Positions 34,160-44,097 of a DNA stretch of 64,000 bases are shown piece by piece. Source of the stretch: Boudabousia marimammalium (GTDB lineage: Bacteria > Actinomycetota > Actinomycetes > Actinomycetales > Actinomycetaceae). Below the pieces are notes generated by a model. The model was given only the letters and a program-made list of their open reading frames with translations, had not been told where the DNA came from and searched no databases. The position numbers and the translations under genes were made by a program. The stretch covers positions 62,386 to 126,385 of the forward strand of contig NZ_MPDM01000003.1 of NCBI RefSeq assembly GCF_001936115.1, read 5' to 3'. Every line of letters begins with the position of its first letter. Position 1 is the stretch's first letter.

Positions 34160-36130
34160 ATGGTTGACGAAAATCGTGAGGCTATGGTGACGGTATCTGA
34201 ATCAGGTACGGGCACTGATTTATTCGCCGAACGGAAAGAAGTAGTTGCTCTACGGATTGATGGAGAACTACGTGACTTGTCAACAGAATTAACTCCCGGA
34301 CAAGAGGTCGAGCCAATCCTCATTACCTCCCCAGATGGATTGAATATCTTGCGTCACTCCTGCACGCACGTTATGGCTCAGGCAGTTCAAGACATTTTCC
34401 CCGACGTGAATCTGGGTATCGGACCGTTCATTGAGGACGGTTTCTACTATGACTTTGGCAATATCGATTCGGTGACTCCTGAGCTGCTGAAAGAGATTGA
34501 GAAGCGGATGAAACGCATTGTCAAGGAAGGACAGCGCTTCGAGCGCCGTGTCATCTCTGAAGATGAGGCACGGGTGGAGCTTGCCCAGCAACCCTATAAG
34601 CTAGAGCTAGTTACCACCAAAGGTGGCGGGGCCGAGGGTGCCTCCGTCGAGGTCGGCGGTGCAGAACTAACCATGTACGACAATATTCGACGTGACGGTA
34701 CCCGGGTTTGGACGGATTTGTGTCGCGGCCCGCACCTGCCTAGTACCAAGCTGATTGGTAATGGTTTCGCTTTGACTAAGTTCTCTGCAGCCTATTGGAA
34801 GGGCGATCAAGATAACGACCAGTTGCAGCGCATTTACGGCACTGCTTGGGCTTCGAAAGATGACTTGAAGGCTTATCAGGACCGGATGGCTGAAGCAGCT
34901 CGTCGTGACCACCGTAAGCTGGGCGCAGAGCTGGACCTCTTCTCCTTCCCTGAAGAGTTAGGTGCAGGTCTACCAGTGTTCCACCCGAAGGGCGGAATCG
35001 TGCGGCGAGTGATGGAAGACTATGTCCGGGAAGCTCATATCAAGAGCGGCTTCCTCTATGTTTCCACTCCGCATATCTCGCGTGAAGATCTGTTCCACAC
35101 CTCTGGACACTTGCCATACTACGCTGATGGCATGTTCCCTCCGATGGACGATGAGGGGCAAAAATATTACATGAAGGCCATGAACTGCCCCATGCACAAC
35201 TTGATTTTTAAGTCGCGTGGTCGTAGTTACCGTGAGCTACCATTGCGCCTTTTTGAGTTCGGTACCGTGTACCGGAACGAAAAGTCTGGCGTACTCCAGG
35301 GACTCACCCGGGTGCGGATGATTACCCAGGATGATTCACATTCATACTGCATGCCTGAACAGGCTGCCGATGAAATCAACCACCTGTTGAACTTCATTCT
35401 TTCCTTGCTTCGCGATTTTGGCTTGAATGAGTTCTACCTAGAGCTATCCACCCGCGATGAGGACGGGAAGAAGAAGGACAAGTTCATCGGTACTGATGAA
35501 CAGTGGGAGGCCGCTACTGAAGTTCTACGCAAATGCGCAGCGGACGCCGGCATCGAAACTGTCCTCGATCCCGGTGGTGCAGCCTTCTACGGTCCGAAGA
35601 TTTCAATCCAAGCGCGTGACGCGATTGGCCGTACCTGGCAGCTCTCCACCATCCAGTATGACTTCAACCAGCCCGAGCGTTTCGGCCTGCACTACACGGG
35701 TCCTGACGGTTCACATCAGCAGCCGATTATGATTCACGCTGCAAAGTTTGGTTCCTTCGAGCGCTTCTTTGGCATTTTGGTTGAGCACTACGCGGGCGCT
35801 TTCCCGGCCTGGCTGGCCCCTGAGCAGGTTCGCCTTATCCCCGTCGCTGAGGCCTTCGACGACTACTGTCATGAAATTGCGGATAAACTTCGTGCTCGTG
35901 GTGTCCGCGTTGAGGTCGATCTCTCCGATGATCGTTTCGGTAAGAAGATTCGCAACGCCAGCAAGGACAAAGTACCTTTCACCTTGATTGCTGGTGGAGA
36001 TGACAAGGATGCTGGAGCAGTTTCCTTCCGCTATCGCAGCGGCGCGCAGGATAATCAGGTGCCGGTTGATGAAGCTGTTGAACGCATTGTTCAGCACATT
36101 GCCAGCCACTCAAATGAGGATTACGCCTAA
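34160..36130 (+). CDS. thrS: threonyl-tRNA synthetase
   Basis: Class II synthetase charging tRNA-Thr. It has an N-terminal TGS domain, the editing domain with [13 protein letters not shown] (His65 onward), a catalytic core with the zinc Cys in [12 protein letters not shown] (~342) and the motif 2 Arg in EFGTVYRNE, and a C-terminal anticodon-binding domain (~550-645). The length of 656 aa is normal. AAGGAG precedes the ATG. No T-box leader is visible in the 225 bases upstream. It is followed by the HIT gene three bases later, the conserved Rv2614c-Rv2613c pairing. Confidence 0.97.
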   Translation: MVDENREAMVTVSESGTGTDLFAERKEVVALRIDGELRDLSTELTPGQEVEPILITSPDGLNILRHSCTHVMAQAVQDIFPDVNLGIGPFIEDGFYYDFGNIDSVTPELLKEIEKRMKRIVKEGQRFERRVISEDEARVELAQQPYKLELVTTKGGGAEGASVEVGGAELTMYDNIRRDGTRVWTDLCRGPHLPSTKLIGNGFALTKFSAAYWKGDQDNDQLQRIYGTAWASKDDLKAYQDRMAEAARRDHRKLGAELDLFSFPEELGAGLPVFHPKGGIVRRVMEDYVREAHIKSGFLYVSTPHISREDLFHTSGHLPYYADGMFPPMDDEGQKYYMKAMNCPMHNLIFKSRGRSYRELPLRLFEFGTVYRNEKSGVLQGLTRVRMITQDDSHSYCMPEQAADEINHLLNFILSLLRDFGLNEFYLELSTRDEDGKKKDKFIGTDEQWEAATEVLRKCAADAGIETVLDPGGAAFYGPKISIQARDAIGRTWQLSTIQYDFNQPERFGLHYTGPDGSHQQPIMIHAAKFGSFERFFGILVEHYAGAFPAWLAPEQVRLIPVAEAFDDYCHEIADKLRARGVRVEVDLSDDRFGKKIRNASKDKVPFTLIAGGDDKDAGAVSFRYRSGAQDNQVPVDEAVERIVQHIASHSNEDYA

Positions 36131-36133
36131 GAC

Positions 36134-36685
36134 ATGACTGACTATGAGGTAGAGGACGGGTATCTGCTACCCGGTGCGCCAGATGCTTTTCAGCGTCTGT
36201 GGACTCCACATCGGATGGCTTATATTCACGGGGAAGCGAAACCTGACGACCAGAGCGTTAGCCAGTGTCCGTTTTGTCGTGCCCAGACTCTTGACGACGA
36301 AAGCGGACTAATCGTGTACCGCGGGGAGTTGGTTTTCGTGGTCATGAATCTGTTTCCTTATAACTCCGGGCACATCCTCGTCCTCCCTTATCGTCATATC
36401 CCTTTCTTTACGGATCTCACCGCTGCTGAACGAGTCGAGTTTGGTGAGGTAACGGCGCAAGCCATGCGGGTAGTGAAAGGCGTAACAAACTGCCATGGTC
36501 TGAATTTGGGAATGAATCAAGGAGAAGTGGCGGGCGCCGGAATTGCCGGCCACTTGCATCAGCACATTGTGCCGAGGTGGAGTGGTGACGCCAATTTCTT
36601 CCCTCTCATTGCCCAGACGAAGGCTGTCCCGCAGTTGTTGGAAACACAGCGTTTAGAGTTGACGCAAGCGTGGCACAAATTCTGA
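36134..36685 (+). CDS. HIT-family nucleotide phosphorylase/hydrolase (Ap4A phosphorylase-like)
   Basis: A 183-residue histidine-triad protein. The triad is GHLHQHIVPRW (~136-146) and an N-terminal CPFCRAQ motif is probably zinc-associated. It resembles mycobacterial Rv2613c, a diadenosine tetraphosphate phosphorylase, by sequence and by its place directly after thrS. Aminoacyl-tRNA synthetases make Ap4A as a side product, so co-expression with ThrS is biochemically sensible (inference). It has no strong ribosome-binding site and is probably translationally coupled to thrS. Confidence 0.9.
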   Translation: MTDYEVEDGYLLPGAPDAFQRLWTPHRMAYIHGEAKPDDQSVSQCPFCRAQTLDDESGLIVYRGELVFVVMNLFPYNSGHILVLPYRHIPFFTDLTAAERVEFGEVTAQAMRVVKGVTNCHGLNLGMNQGEVAGAGIAGHLHQHIVPRWSGDANFFPLIAQTKAVPQLLETQRLELTQAWHKF

Positions 36686-36855
36686 AGCTGACCTGAGCGG
36701 GGGAAATTCGATACCACTGATTGCCTTCCGAGGCGCGCATCGGCTGGAATCTAGTTCAGTGGTTTAGATTGCTCATGCGATTACAGTTCTCTTAGCGCCG
36801 ATTCATCCTCGGCCCAAAGTCAATAGCGCAATATGACGGGGAGAACCTCGCGGAA

Positions 36856-36861
36856 TAGAAT
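36856..36861 (+). promoter_or_regulatory. candidate -10 element upstream of the Nudix gene
   Basis: TAGAAT lies about 40 bases before the chosen GTG start of the Nudix gene. If real, it rules out the longer reading frame starting at 36833. No clear -35. Confidence 0.25.
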
Positions 36862-36898
36862 CTGTGCCTGTGCCGGCAGACTGACGAAAGTGAAGACA

Positions 36899-37402
36899 GT
36901 GAATAACTTGAGGAAAACCAGCACCAGAGTCGTCGTTTTGCAAGGTGACCAGATTGTTTTGTTGAAAGGCTTTGACGTTAACGATTCTGCCCGTCGCCCG
37001 TGGCTATATACTATCGGAGGAAATGTTGAGCCGGGTGAATCCACCACGCAAGCGGGGATTCGTGAGATTAAAGAAGAACTGGGATTACAAATAACTACTG
37101 ATGAGCTTTTCGGTCCGGTTTATCAGAGAGAGGCGTGGCGGGATTTTGCTGAGGCTCCCTATGCGGTCACAGAAACCTATTATTGGGTCCGGATACCCGA
37201 AGCCGTCCAGTTCAGTAATCATGGTTGGAGCGAATCGGAGCGTTCTTCAACCTTGGGGATAGTTACGCTGAGCCTGCCTCAGTTACAAACCTTTTGTAGC
37301 GGCGGGGGAGAGGTCTTCCCACCCTGTTTGCCTGATCTAGTGGCATATCTTAAAGAATCTGGGCGCACCGCTTCTACATTTACGCCTGCCGCGGGATGTT
37401 GA
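36899..37402 (+). CDS. Nudix hydrolase
   Basis: A small Nudix pyrophosphohydrolase with a canonical Nudix box, running from GGNVEPGESTT to REIKEELGL, giving the Gx5Ex7REUxEExGU pattern. Substrate is unknown; nucleoside di- or triphosphate derivatives are typical. The reading frame is open from ATG 36833, but that ATG has no ribosome-binding site. I choose GTG 36899 (protein starting VNNLRKTSTRVV, ~167 aa), with GAAAG eight bases upstream, just before the first Nudix strand; GTG 36890 is an alternative. It replaces the phospholipid/mannosyltransferase genes found here in mycobacteria. Confidence 0.83.
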   Translation: MNNLRKTSTRVVVLQGDQIVLLKGFDVNDSARRPWLYTIGGNVEPGESTTQAGIREIKEELGLQITTDELFGPVYQREAWRDFAEAPYAVTETYYWVRIPEAVQFSNHGWSESERSSTLGIVTLSLPQLQTFCSGGGEVFPPCLPDLVAYLKESGRTASTFTPAAGC

Positions 37403-37408
37403 TAGAAT
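37379..37408 (+). promoter_or_regulatory. candidate promoter of yebC
   Basis: TAGAAT (37403-37408) with TTTACG 18 bases upstream. The -10 overlaps the last bases of the Nudix gene, and the start would lie about 30 bases before the yebC ATG. Confidence 0.35.
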
Positions 37409-37446
37409 ACTGGTGATTAATCTCGTTAGTTTGAGGAGAAGTATTT

Positions 37447-38208
37447 ATGTCGGGACACTCTAAATGGGCTACCACGAAGCATAAGAAAGCGGCTATTGAC
37501 GCGAAACGCGGCAAGCTATTCGCCCGCCTGATTAAGAATATTGAAGTTGCTGCACGCACCGGTGGTGGAGATCCTGCGGGTAACCCGACGCTGTATGATG
37601 CGATTCAGAAGGCTAAGAAGAACTCGGTTCCTGCTGACAACATTGACCGCGCGGTAAAGCGTGGCTCCGGCGCAGAAGCTGGCGGGGCCAACTGGGAAAC
37701 CATCATGTATGAAGGCTACGGGCCTAATGGCGTGGCTTTCCTGGTGGAGTGTTTGACCGATAACCGTAACCGGGCTGCCTCTGATGTGCGCGTCGCTTTT
37801 ACTCGTAACAATGGTTCACTGGCTGATCCCGGCTCAGTGGCATACCTTTTCTCACGTTTCGGCGTGGTTCAGGTTAAGCACGAGGGAGGCCTTGATGAGG
37901 ATCAGCTTTTCGAAGTTGTGCTTGAGGCTGGTGCTAACGAGATTGAGGACGAGGGCGAGTTCTTCGAAATCATTTCTGAAGCCACTGACGTAGTTCAGGT
38001 TCGTCAGGCGCTGCAGGAAGCCGGCATTGACTACGAATCAGCGGAAGTTCAGTGGCTTCCCGCAACCAAGGTGGATTTGGATGCGGATGGCATGCGCAAA
38101 GTTACTAAGTTGATTGACGCGCTAGAGGATTCTGACGACGTGCAAAATGTCTTCACTAACCTTTCGGTCTCTGACGAAGTTCTTGCTGAACTGGAAGCCG
38201 AAGACTGA
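37447..38208 (+). CDS. YebC/PmpR family protein (Rv2603c-like)
   Basis: A 253-residue three-domain protein beginning [20 protein letters not shown], the invariant N-terminus of the YebC family. Members are described as DNA-binding regulators, and some relatives as translation factors that help ribosomes through proline stretches; which applies here cannot be read from sequence. GAGGAG precedes the ATG. It sits immediately upstream of ruvC, the usual yebC-ruvCAB order. Confidence 0.95.
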   Translation: MSGHSKWATTKHKKAAIDAKRGKLFARLIKNIEVAARTGGGDPAGNPTLYDAIQKAKKNSVPADNIDRAVKRGSGAEAGGANWETIMYEGYGPNGVAFLVECLTDNRNRAASDVRVAFTRNNGSLADPGSVAYLFSRFGVVQVKHEGGLDEDQLFEVVLEAGANEIEDEGEFFEIISEATDVVQVRQALQEAGIDYESAEVQWLPATKVDLDADGMRKVTKLIDALEDSDDVQNVFTNLSVSDEVLAELEAED

Positions 38209-38213
38209 GTTAA

Positions 38214-38837
38214 GTGCGAGTACTTGGTATTGATCCGGGTCTGACCCGCTGTGGCATTGGGGTAATTGATGTAGACAGCTCGCGTCAGGCCCGGCTCGTG
38301 CATGTAGGAGTAATTCGTTCTGATGCAAGCTTGGCAACTCATTTTCGTCTGCGCAAGATTGCAGACGGCCTAGATCAGGCACTCACCGACTACGACCCTG
38401 ATGTGGTGGCTATCGAGCGGGTGTTCGTCCAGGATAACTTGCAGTCGGTGACAACCACCATGATGGTGATGGGTGCCGCTATGACGTGTGTTGGTAGGGC
38501 CTCCTTACCGATGGCTGTGCATACTCCCTCGGAGGTAAAAGCAGCTGTAACCGGAAGTGGCGTGGCTGGTAAAGCGCAAGTACAAGCTATGGTTGCCCGA
38601 ATCCTGCGTCTCAATAAACCTCCGAAGCCGGCGGATGCTGCTGATGCTTTAGCTGTGGCAATCTGCCACGCTTGGCGGGGCAATGGAATTATGGGTTCGG
38701 GCGCTGATGAGGATTTTTCGGTTTCCCTTTCTGGCAAAGTTTCCTCTCGAAAGAAACTAACTCCTGCGCAACAGCAGTGGGCTCAAGCCCAAGCGGCGAC
38801 TCGCCGGACAGGGGCCGTGGATCCGAGACGGCGATGA
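38214..38837 (+). CDS. ruvC: Holliday junction resolvase RuvC
   Basis: Endonuclease that resolves four-way recombination junctions with RuvAB. Catalytic residues are visible: Asp7 in GIDPGLTRCGIGV, Glu in AIERVFVQDNLQS (~68), and the Asp pair in PADAADALAVAICH (~145). The GTG start at 38214 lies five bases after yebC. The C-terminal ~35 residues beyond the catalytic fold are basic. A separate SOS-type promoter follows it, in front of ruvA. Confidence 0.95.
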   Translation: MRVLGIDPGLTRCGIGVIDVDSSRQARLVHVGVIRSDASLATHFRLRKIADGLDQALTDYDPDVVAIERVFVQDNLQSVTTTMMVMGAAMTCVGRASLPMAVHTPSEVKAAVTGSGVAGKAQVQAMVARILRLNKPPKPADAADALAVAICHAWRGNGIMGSGADEDFSVSLSGKVSSRKKLTPAQQQWAQAQAATRRTGAVDPRRR

Positions 38838-38858
38838 CACGCGGCAGCCTTCACTCAG

Positions 38859-38874
38859 TCGTACACATGTTCGA
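38859..38874 (+). promoter_or_regulatory. LexA (SOS) box upstream of ruvAB
   Basis: TCGTACACATGTTCGA matches the actinobacterial/Gram-positive LexA core CGAAC-N4-GTTCG at nine of ten fixed positions (one A to T in the left half). It lies just upstream of a TATAAT element in the ruvC-ruvA gap, a position suited to repression. Confidence 0.7.
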
Positions 38875-38876
38875 TG

Positions 38877-38882
38877 TATAAT
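38877..38882 (+). promoter_or_regulatory. -10 element of the ruvAB promoter
   Basis: Perfect TATAAT three bases after the LexA box. The start codon of ruvA is 32 bases further on, preceded by GAGGAGG. The -35 is not recognisable. Confidence 0.55.
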
Positions 38883-38913
38883 GTCGATAGTTAAGCTAAT
38901 TTGAGGAGGAGCT

Positions 38914-39504
38914 ATGATTGCATCATTGCGGGGTACAGTCAACAGTGTTACCTTAAATTACGCAGTGCTGGAGATCAATGGAGTCGGATACCTTGTCTAT
39001 GCGACCCCTACTGTGCTCAGTACATTACAGGTCGGTTCTGAACATGAGTTGCACACGCATCTAGTTGTACGTGAGGATGCTTTGACTCTATACGGATTTG
39101 CCGAGTTATCTGACCGTTTCGCTTTCGAAGTCTTGCTCGGTGTCCCTAAAGTTGGCCCAAAGGTCGCCTTAGCCATGCTTTCTGTTTATTCTGCAGATGA
39201 ATTGCGGCAAATCGTGGCAGATAAGAACTATAAAGCACTTCAGCAGGTGCCGGGAATTGGGGCAAAGAGTGCGCAACGGATCGTTTTGGATATTGGGGAG
39301 AAACTTGGAGCTCCCGTACCTGGGGCAGGATTAGGAGTTGCTTCGGCTATTCACCCAGCAGATGAAACAGTGAGCGAGGCTTTAATGGGATTGGGCTTTA
39401 GTGGTGCCCAGGCGAACGCAGCGGTCCGTGAAGTACGGGTTCAGCAACCCAATCTGTCCACGCAGGAACTGTTAAGAGAAGCACTGAAAGCATTGCGTAA
39501 CTAG
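38914..39504 (+). CDS. ruvA: Holliday junction DNA helicase subunit RuvA
   Basis: Tetrameric junction-binding protein that loads RuvB. The N-terminal OB domain begins MIASLRGTV; the helix-hairpin-helix segments are [15 protein letters not shown] (~76) and [15 protein letters not shown] (~109); domain III is at the C-terminus (~150-196). GAGGAGG lies directly upstream. It is co-transcribed with ruvB two bases later and is probably SOS-inducible through the LexA box at 38859-38874. Confidence 0.96.
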   Translation: MIASLRGTVNSVTLNYAVLEINGVGYLVYATPTVLSTLQVGSEHELHTHLVVREDALTLYGFAELSDRFAFEVLLGVPKVGPKVALAMLSVYSADELRQIVADKNYKALQQVPGIGAKSAQRIVLDIGEKLGAPVPGAGLGVASAIHPADETVSEALMGLGFSGAQANAAVREVRVQQPNLSTQELLREALKALRN

Positions 39505-39506
39505 TC

Positions 39507-40526
39507 ATGACAGAATCTATTATTCAACCTCAAGCCACTGACGCAGAGCGTGCAGCGGAGTCAGCTCTGCGTCCCAAGCAACTAGAAGAGTTCGTTGGGC
39601 AACCAAAGCTGAGGAAGCAGCTCCAGCTAGTATTGGAAGCCGCTAAGCTTCGTGGTGCTTGCGCTGATCATATTCTATTGTCTGGCCCCCCAGGTTTGGG
39701 TAAAACTACGCTGGCAATGATTGTTGCTTCGGAGATGGGCTCTGCCCTCAGGCTGACTTCTGGTCCGGCGATTCAACATGCAGGTGATTTAGCGTCGATA
39801 CTCTCATCTTTGCAAGAGGGTGATGTTCTTTTTATTGACGAAATTCACCGTCTGGCACGACCGGCCGAGGAAATGCTATATCTGGCGATGGAAGATTTCC
39901 GGGTCGATGTAGTGGTGGGTAAAGGTCCTGGTGCCACCTCGATTCCTCTGACCTTGCCTCCTTTTACTGTGGTCGGAGCAACTACCCGTTCGGGCTTATT
40001 GCCGGCACCATTGCGAGATCGTTTCGGCTATACGGGTCACTTGGAGTATTACGAGCACGATGAGCTGGAGAAAATCGTAGTTCGCTCAGCCCGGCTTCTC
40101 GATGCAGATCTGGAGCCCGCAGCAGCATTGGAGCTAGCGCGGCGTTCTCGGGGGACACCCAGGATCGCGAATCGCTTGCTCAGACGGGTCAGTGATTATG
40201 CCCAGGTGCACGGTAATGGAGTAATCTCGCTGGCTTCCGCCCATGCAGCTTTGGAGCTGTTCGAGGTGGATCCTTACGGTTTGGACCGATTGGATCGGAT
40301 GGTGCTGGAAGGAATCATCCATCGTTTCAATGGTGGTCCCGTTGGGCTCTCGACCTTGGCGATGTCTATTGGGGAGGAGCCAGAAACCGTTGAGACTGTC
40401 TCTGAACCGTATCTAGTCAGGGAAGGCTTTTTGAGTAGGACTCCTCGTGGGAGAATCGCTACAGCCAGTGCTTGGAAGCATCTCGGGCTTAGTATGCCAG
40501 CTGATTTATTGAGTGGTTTAGCGTAA
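39507..40526 (+). CDS. ruvB: Holliday junction DNA helicase RuvB
   Basis: AAA+ motor for branch migration. Walker A is [11 protein letters not shown] (~61), Walker [10 protein letters not shown] (~110), sensor 1 is in [20 protein letters not shown], and the C-terminal winged helix ends in [19 protein letters not shown]. The length of 339 aa is typical. It starts two bases after the ruvA stop without its own ribosome-binding site, so it is translationally coupled. Confidence 0.97.
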   Translation: MTESIIQPQATDAERAAESALRPKQLEEFVGQPKLRKQLQLVLEAAKLRGACADHILLSGPPGLGKTTLAMIVASEMGSALRLTSGPAIQHAGDLASILSSLQEGDVLFIDEIHRLARPAEEMLYLAMEDFRVDVVVGKGPGATSIPLTLPPFTVVGATTRSGLLPAPLRDRFGYTGHLEYYEHDELEKIVVRSARLLDADLEPAAALELARRSRGTPRIANRLLRRVSDYAQVHGNGVISLASAHAALELFEVDPYGLDRLDRMVLEGIIHRFNGGPVGLSTLAMSIGEEPETVETVSEPYLVREGFLSRTPRGRIATASAWKHLGLSMPADLLSGLA

Positions 40527-40600
40527 ACGCGGGCGTTAAAGTTCGCAATTTTGCATTATTATCCCTAGACTTATGGACGGACCTCTACTTTAGGAGAATT

Positions 40601-40984
40601 ATGGGAGAGTTTTCGTCATTTGGACCTATCTTGGTATCTTTGCTACCGCTAGTGATAGTTATATTGATTTTGAGTCGCATGGGAAAGAAACAGCGTGAAC
40701 GTGAGGCAGCTAAACGCACTGAAGCCTTAGCAGTTGGTAACTGGGTCATGACTCGCGCGGGTTTCTACGGTAAAATAGCTGAAATTGATGGTGATGTAGT
40801 AGTCTTGGAAACCCCTCTCGGCGATGAGAGTCTTTGGGATGCAGGATCTGTCGTGGTGCAGAAAGAACCCCCGGTTGCTGAAGGCTCTACTTTGCTTGAC
40901 GGCTCATTAGAGGTTGATGCTCTCGATGACTTTGTAGAAACTGAACTTTATAACGACGTTGAGGAAGAGGATACAGACGCCTAA
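40601..40984 (+). CDS. yajC: preprotein translocase subunit YajC
   Basis: A 127-residue single-span membrane protein that associates with SecDF. The transmembrane helix is at ~8-26 (FGPILVSLLPLVIVILILS), followed by a basic segment (MGKKQREREAAKR) and the cytoplasmic YajC core VGNWVMTRAGFYGKIAEIDG, then an acidic tail. AGGAG precedes the ATG. It lies upstream of secD, the usual ruvB-yajC-secDF order. Confidence 0.92.
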   Translation: MGEFSSFGPILVSLLPLVIVILILSRMGKKQREREAAKRTEALAVGNWVMTRAGFYGKIAEIDGDVVVLETPLGDESLWDAGSVVVQKEPPVAEGSTLLDGSLEVDALDDFVETELYNDVEEEDTDA

Positions 40985-41107
40985 ACGTGGACGTTTTCGT
41001 AACCTTTTGCACAACTCGGCTCCTGCACTATTAGTGTAGAATCTTACCTGTTAAACATTGCGTGGCTATGCGCGGCATACTCGCGCCCGACTAAGAGAAG
41101 AAGAAAC

Positions 41108-42997
41108 GTGGCAGACACCCGTACTAAGAAGGCGAGACGGCCGCTAATTGCATCCATGGTGATGCTCCTAGCAGCTGCTATCGCACTGGCTGTTGGTTCA
41201 ATTTCGGGGAAGACATCCTTGCGCCCCAACCTAGCTCTCGACCTAGAGGGCGGAACCCAGTTAATCCTTACCCCGCAAGCTACCGATGATGCCTCCACAA
41301 GTGGTGGACGCACAGAGGTGACCAGCGACGACCTTGCTCAGGCGATTGAGATTATTCGCCAGCGCGTGGATGCCTCTGGCGTGAGCGAAGCTGAGATTAC
41401 CTCCCAAGGTGGAGAGAACATTGTCGTGTCGCTCCCCGGTAACCCTTCAGAAGAAACGCTAAACCTTGTCCGTAAGTCAGCTTTCATGGTGTTCAGGTCC
41501 GTGCTTCAGGTTTCCGCGGGCGCGGATGGTGCAATCTCCCCTGAGTTCTTCAAAGCTCAGGTTAAGCAGATTGAGGCATATACGCCTGAGCCGAATGAGC
41601 CCGCAGAGCAGAAGCAACAGCGTGAAGAGCAACTTGCCCAAGCGCGAGAGTTCTCTAATCTGACCGCGGAACAGATCGCTACCAAACTCGCGGACACCAA
41701 TAAGGACGGGCAGCTTTCAGATCAGCCTGCCAAGCAGCCGGAAAATAACTCCTCTGATGAGTGGATTACCGAACAGACTTGGTACGACTACTACATGTTG
41801 AACTGTACGGACGCTCGACGTTTGGCGGAGCAGACTGCCAAACCTGCGGATAGGGCTGTCGCAGCCTGTTCAACTGACGGCTCACAGAAGTACATTCTTT
41901 CTCCGGTAGATATCACAGGTACAGAAATCTCCCAGGCTGTCGCTGCCCCTCAGCAGAACCAAGCTGGTGGCTTGACAGGTAAATGGGCTGTCGAATTGAA
42001 ATTTAATGACGCTGGGGCGCAGAAGTTCTTTGACGTTTCCAAGCGACTCTTGGATTTCCGTCAGAGTAACCCCACCAAGAACCGATTCGCTATCGTTCTC
42101 GATGGCAGTGTGGTTTCCGCACCTGGGATTGAAGGTCTGATTCCTAACGGTAACGCTCAGATTACCGGTGACTTTAATCCGCAAAGTGCACGTTTGCTGG
42201 CTAACCAGCTTCAATTCGGTTCCTTGCCTCTTACTTTCAAGGTAGAGTCCGAACAAAAGATTTCGGCGACGCTCGGCTCGGATCATCTTGAGAAGGGTTT
42301 GTGGGCCGGTCTCATTGGCTTGATTCTAGTAGTTGTTTACCTAGCTTGGTCCTACCATGGCCTATCATTGGTAGCACTTGGTTCCTTGACAGTTGCTGCA
42401 CTTGCGACCTACCTATCGGTCGCCCTGCTTTCTTGGGGAATGGGGTATCGTCTCTCGCTCCCAGGTGTGACCGGTTTGATTATCTCAATCGGCATTACTG
42501 CTGACTCCTTCATTGTTTACTTTGAACGCATCAGAGATGAAGTGCGTGAAGGCGCTAGTCTCCTACAGGCTGTCGAGGTAGGTTGGGAACATGCTAAGAG
42601 CACCATCTTGATTTCGGATGCAGTGAATATCCTTGCTGCTGTGATCTTGTATGTATTGGCAGTTGGTGGCGTCCAAGGCTTCGCCTTCACTTTGGGGCTG
42701 ACTACATTGATTGACCTTGCCGTCATCTTCATGTTTACCCATCCGGTCATGACGCTGCTTTTGAAGATTCCATTCTTTGGGCAGGGTAAGCGTTGGTCCG
42801 GTTTTGATGCCGAGACTCTTGGTGCTCCGGAAGGCAAAGTGATTTATGCAGGCCGTGGGCGTGTTAAGACTGTAGGAGGCGCTGACGAATCCGGAATGAC
42901 GATTGCAGAGCGTCGGGCGGCCCGTCGCGCTCAGCGTGAAGAGGAATCCGTGATTGCTGAGGATGATGCAGCTGAAGCTAAGGAGAATGTGAAATGA
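41108..42997 (+). CDS. secD: protein translocase subunit SecD
   Basis: RND-type membrane protein that uses the proton gradient to pull preproteins out of SecYEG. TM1 is at ~15-35; a large extracytoplasmic P1 region (~36-395) follows, with D1-D2 motifs such as LDLEGGTQLILTP and a hydrophilic Gln/Glu-rich insertion around 155-215; TM2-6 run from ~397 (GLWAGLIGLILVVVYLAWSY) to ~555, including the conserved SIGITADSFIVYFERIRDE. The C-terminus is basic and cytoplasmic. It starts with GTG and overlaps secF by four bases. Confidence 0.95.
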   Translation: MADTRTKKARRPLIASMVMLLAAAIALAVGSISGKTSLRPNLALDLEGGTQLILTPQATDDASTSGGRTEVTSDDLAQAIEIIRQRVDASGVSEAEITSQGGENIVVSLPGNPSEETLNLVRKSAFMVFRSVLQVSAGADGAISPEFFKAQVKQIEAYTPEPNEPAEQKQQREEQLAQAREFSNLTAEQIATKLADTNKDGQLSDQPAKQPENNSSDEWITEQTWYDYYMLNCTDARRLAEQTAKPADRAVAACSTDGSQKYILSPVDITGTEISQAVAAPQQNQAGGLTGKWAVELKFNDAGAQKFFDVSKRLLDFRQSNPTKNRFAIVLDGSVVSAPGIEGLIPNGNAQITGDFNPQSARLLANQLQFGSLPLTFKVESEQKISATLGSDHLEKGLWAGLIGLILVVVYLAWSYHGLSLVALGSLTVAALATYLSVALLSWGMGYRLSLPGVTGLIISIGITADSFIVYFERIRDEVREGASLLQAVEVGWEHAKSTILISDAVNILAAVILYVLAVGGVQGFAFTLGLTTLIDLAVIFMFTHPVMTLLLKIPFFGQGKRWSGFDAETLGAPEGKVIYAGRGRVKTVGGADESGMTIAERRAARRAQREEESVIAEDDAAEAKENVK

Positions 42998-44097
42998 TGT
43001 CATTAAGTGCACTGGGCCGCGACCTGCATTCAGGTCAACGCTCACTTAACGTAATTGGTCTGCGCAAGATCTTCTTGGGAGCTGCAATCTCTGTGATGCT
43101 GATTGCTGGACTCGCTACTGCCATCTTGGGTATCAACCCCGGTATCGAATTCCGTGGTGGCTCCGAGTTCACAGTCTCCAACGTTTCTAGCACCGAACAG
43201 CAGCCTGCCTATGACGCATTGAAGAGCGCCGGTGTCGAGCAAGGGGTTCGTGTATCAACAGTTGGTACCAGTGCTGTTCGCGTTCAGACTCAGCAACTTG
43301 GAGATTCTGATACCTACCGTGTGAACGAAGCTCTTGCAAAGGCCTACGGCGTTTCCGAAGCAGACGTTACCTCCACCTTTATCGGCCCCGCATGGGGTAG
43401 CGGCGTTACGCAGAAGGCACTGATGTCTTTGGGCATTTTCTTGCTGTTTGTGTCTTTGCTGATGACGATCTACTTCCGTAACTGGCGTATGGCTGCCGCT
43501 GCTTTGTTCGCTCTGATGCACGATATGTTCGTATTGGCTGGGTTCTTCGCCCTCACACAAATTGAGGTTTCCCCGGCCACTGTGATTGGCTTCTTGACCA
43601 TTCTGGCTTATTCTCTCTACGACACCGTTGTTGTATTCGATAAGGTCCGTGAACTCACCAAGGGATATACAGCGCAGTACCGGTTCAGCTTCGGCGAGTT
43701 GGTCAATCTTGCAGTCAACCAGACCTTTGTTCGCTCAATCAATACCTCGGTGGTTGCTTTGCTGCCGGTGACTTCTATTTTGGTGATTGGTACCTGGTTG
43801 CTTGGTGCTGGCACACTGCTAGATATCGCACTGGCTTTGTTCGTCGGCATGATTGCTGGCGCATTCTCGTCACTTTTTATCGCGCCTCCGACTTTGACAT
43901 GGTTGCATGATAGGGCCAAGCGTGGAGCTGAGCACAATGCGGCTGTACAAGCCCGTCGCGCTTTGCAGGCTGAAGGTTCTACAGAGGACAAGGAGCATGT
44001 GGCAACGGCAGCGGCAGTCCGCGTGGCTCCGATGCAGTCTGGCGAGCACAAGGGCCAGAAAGCGCAACCCCGACGTAAACCACGGAGCAAACGATGA
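42994..44097 (+). CDS. secF: protein translocase subunit SecF
   Basis: Partner of SecD. TM1 is at ~22-45, the periplasmic-equivalent domain has GIEFRGGSEFTVSN, and TM2-6 run from ~148 to ~310 with the family signature AYSLYDTVVVFDKVREL (~207). A basic, Lys/Arg-rich cytoplasmic tail of about 55 residues ends the protein. It is translationally coupled to secD and overlaps apt by four bases, so secD-secF-apt form one transcript. Confidence 0.95.
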   Translation: MMSLSALGRDLHSGQRSLNVIGLRKIFLGAAISVMLIAGLATAILGINPGIEFRGGSEFTVSNVSSTEQQPAYDALKSAGVEQGVRVSTVGTSAVRVQTQQLGDSDTYRVNEALAKAYGVSEADVTSTFIGPAWGSGVTQKALMSLGIFLLFVSLLMTIYFRNWRMAAAALFALMHDMFVLAGFFALTQIEVSPATVIGFLTILAYSLYDTVVVFDKVRELTKGYTAQYRFSFGELVNLAVNQTFVRSINTSVVALLPVTSILVIGTWLLGAGTLLDIALALFVGMIAGAFSSLFIAPPTLTWLHDRAKRGAEHNAAVQARRALQAEGSTEDKEHVATAAAVRVAPMQSGEHKGQKAQPRRKPRSKR

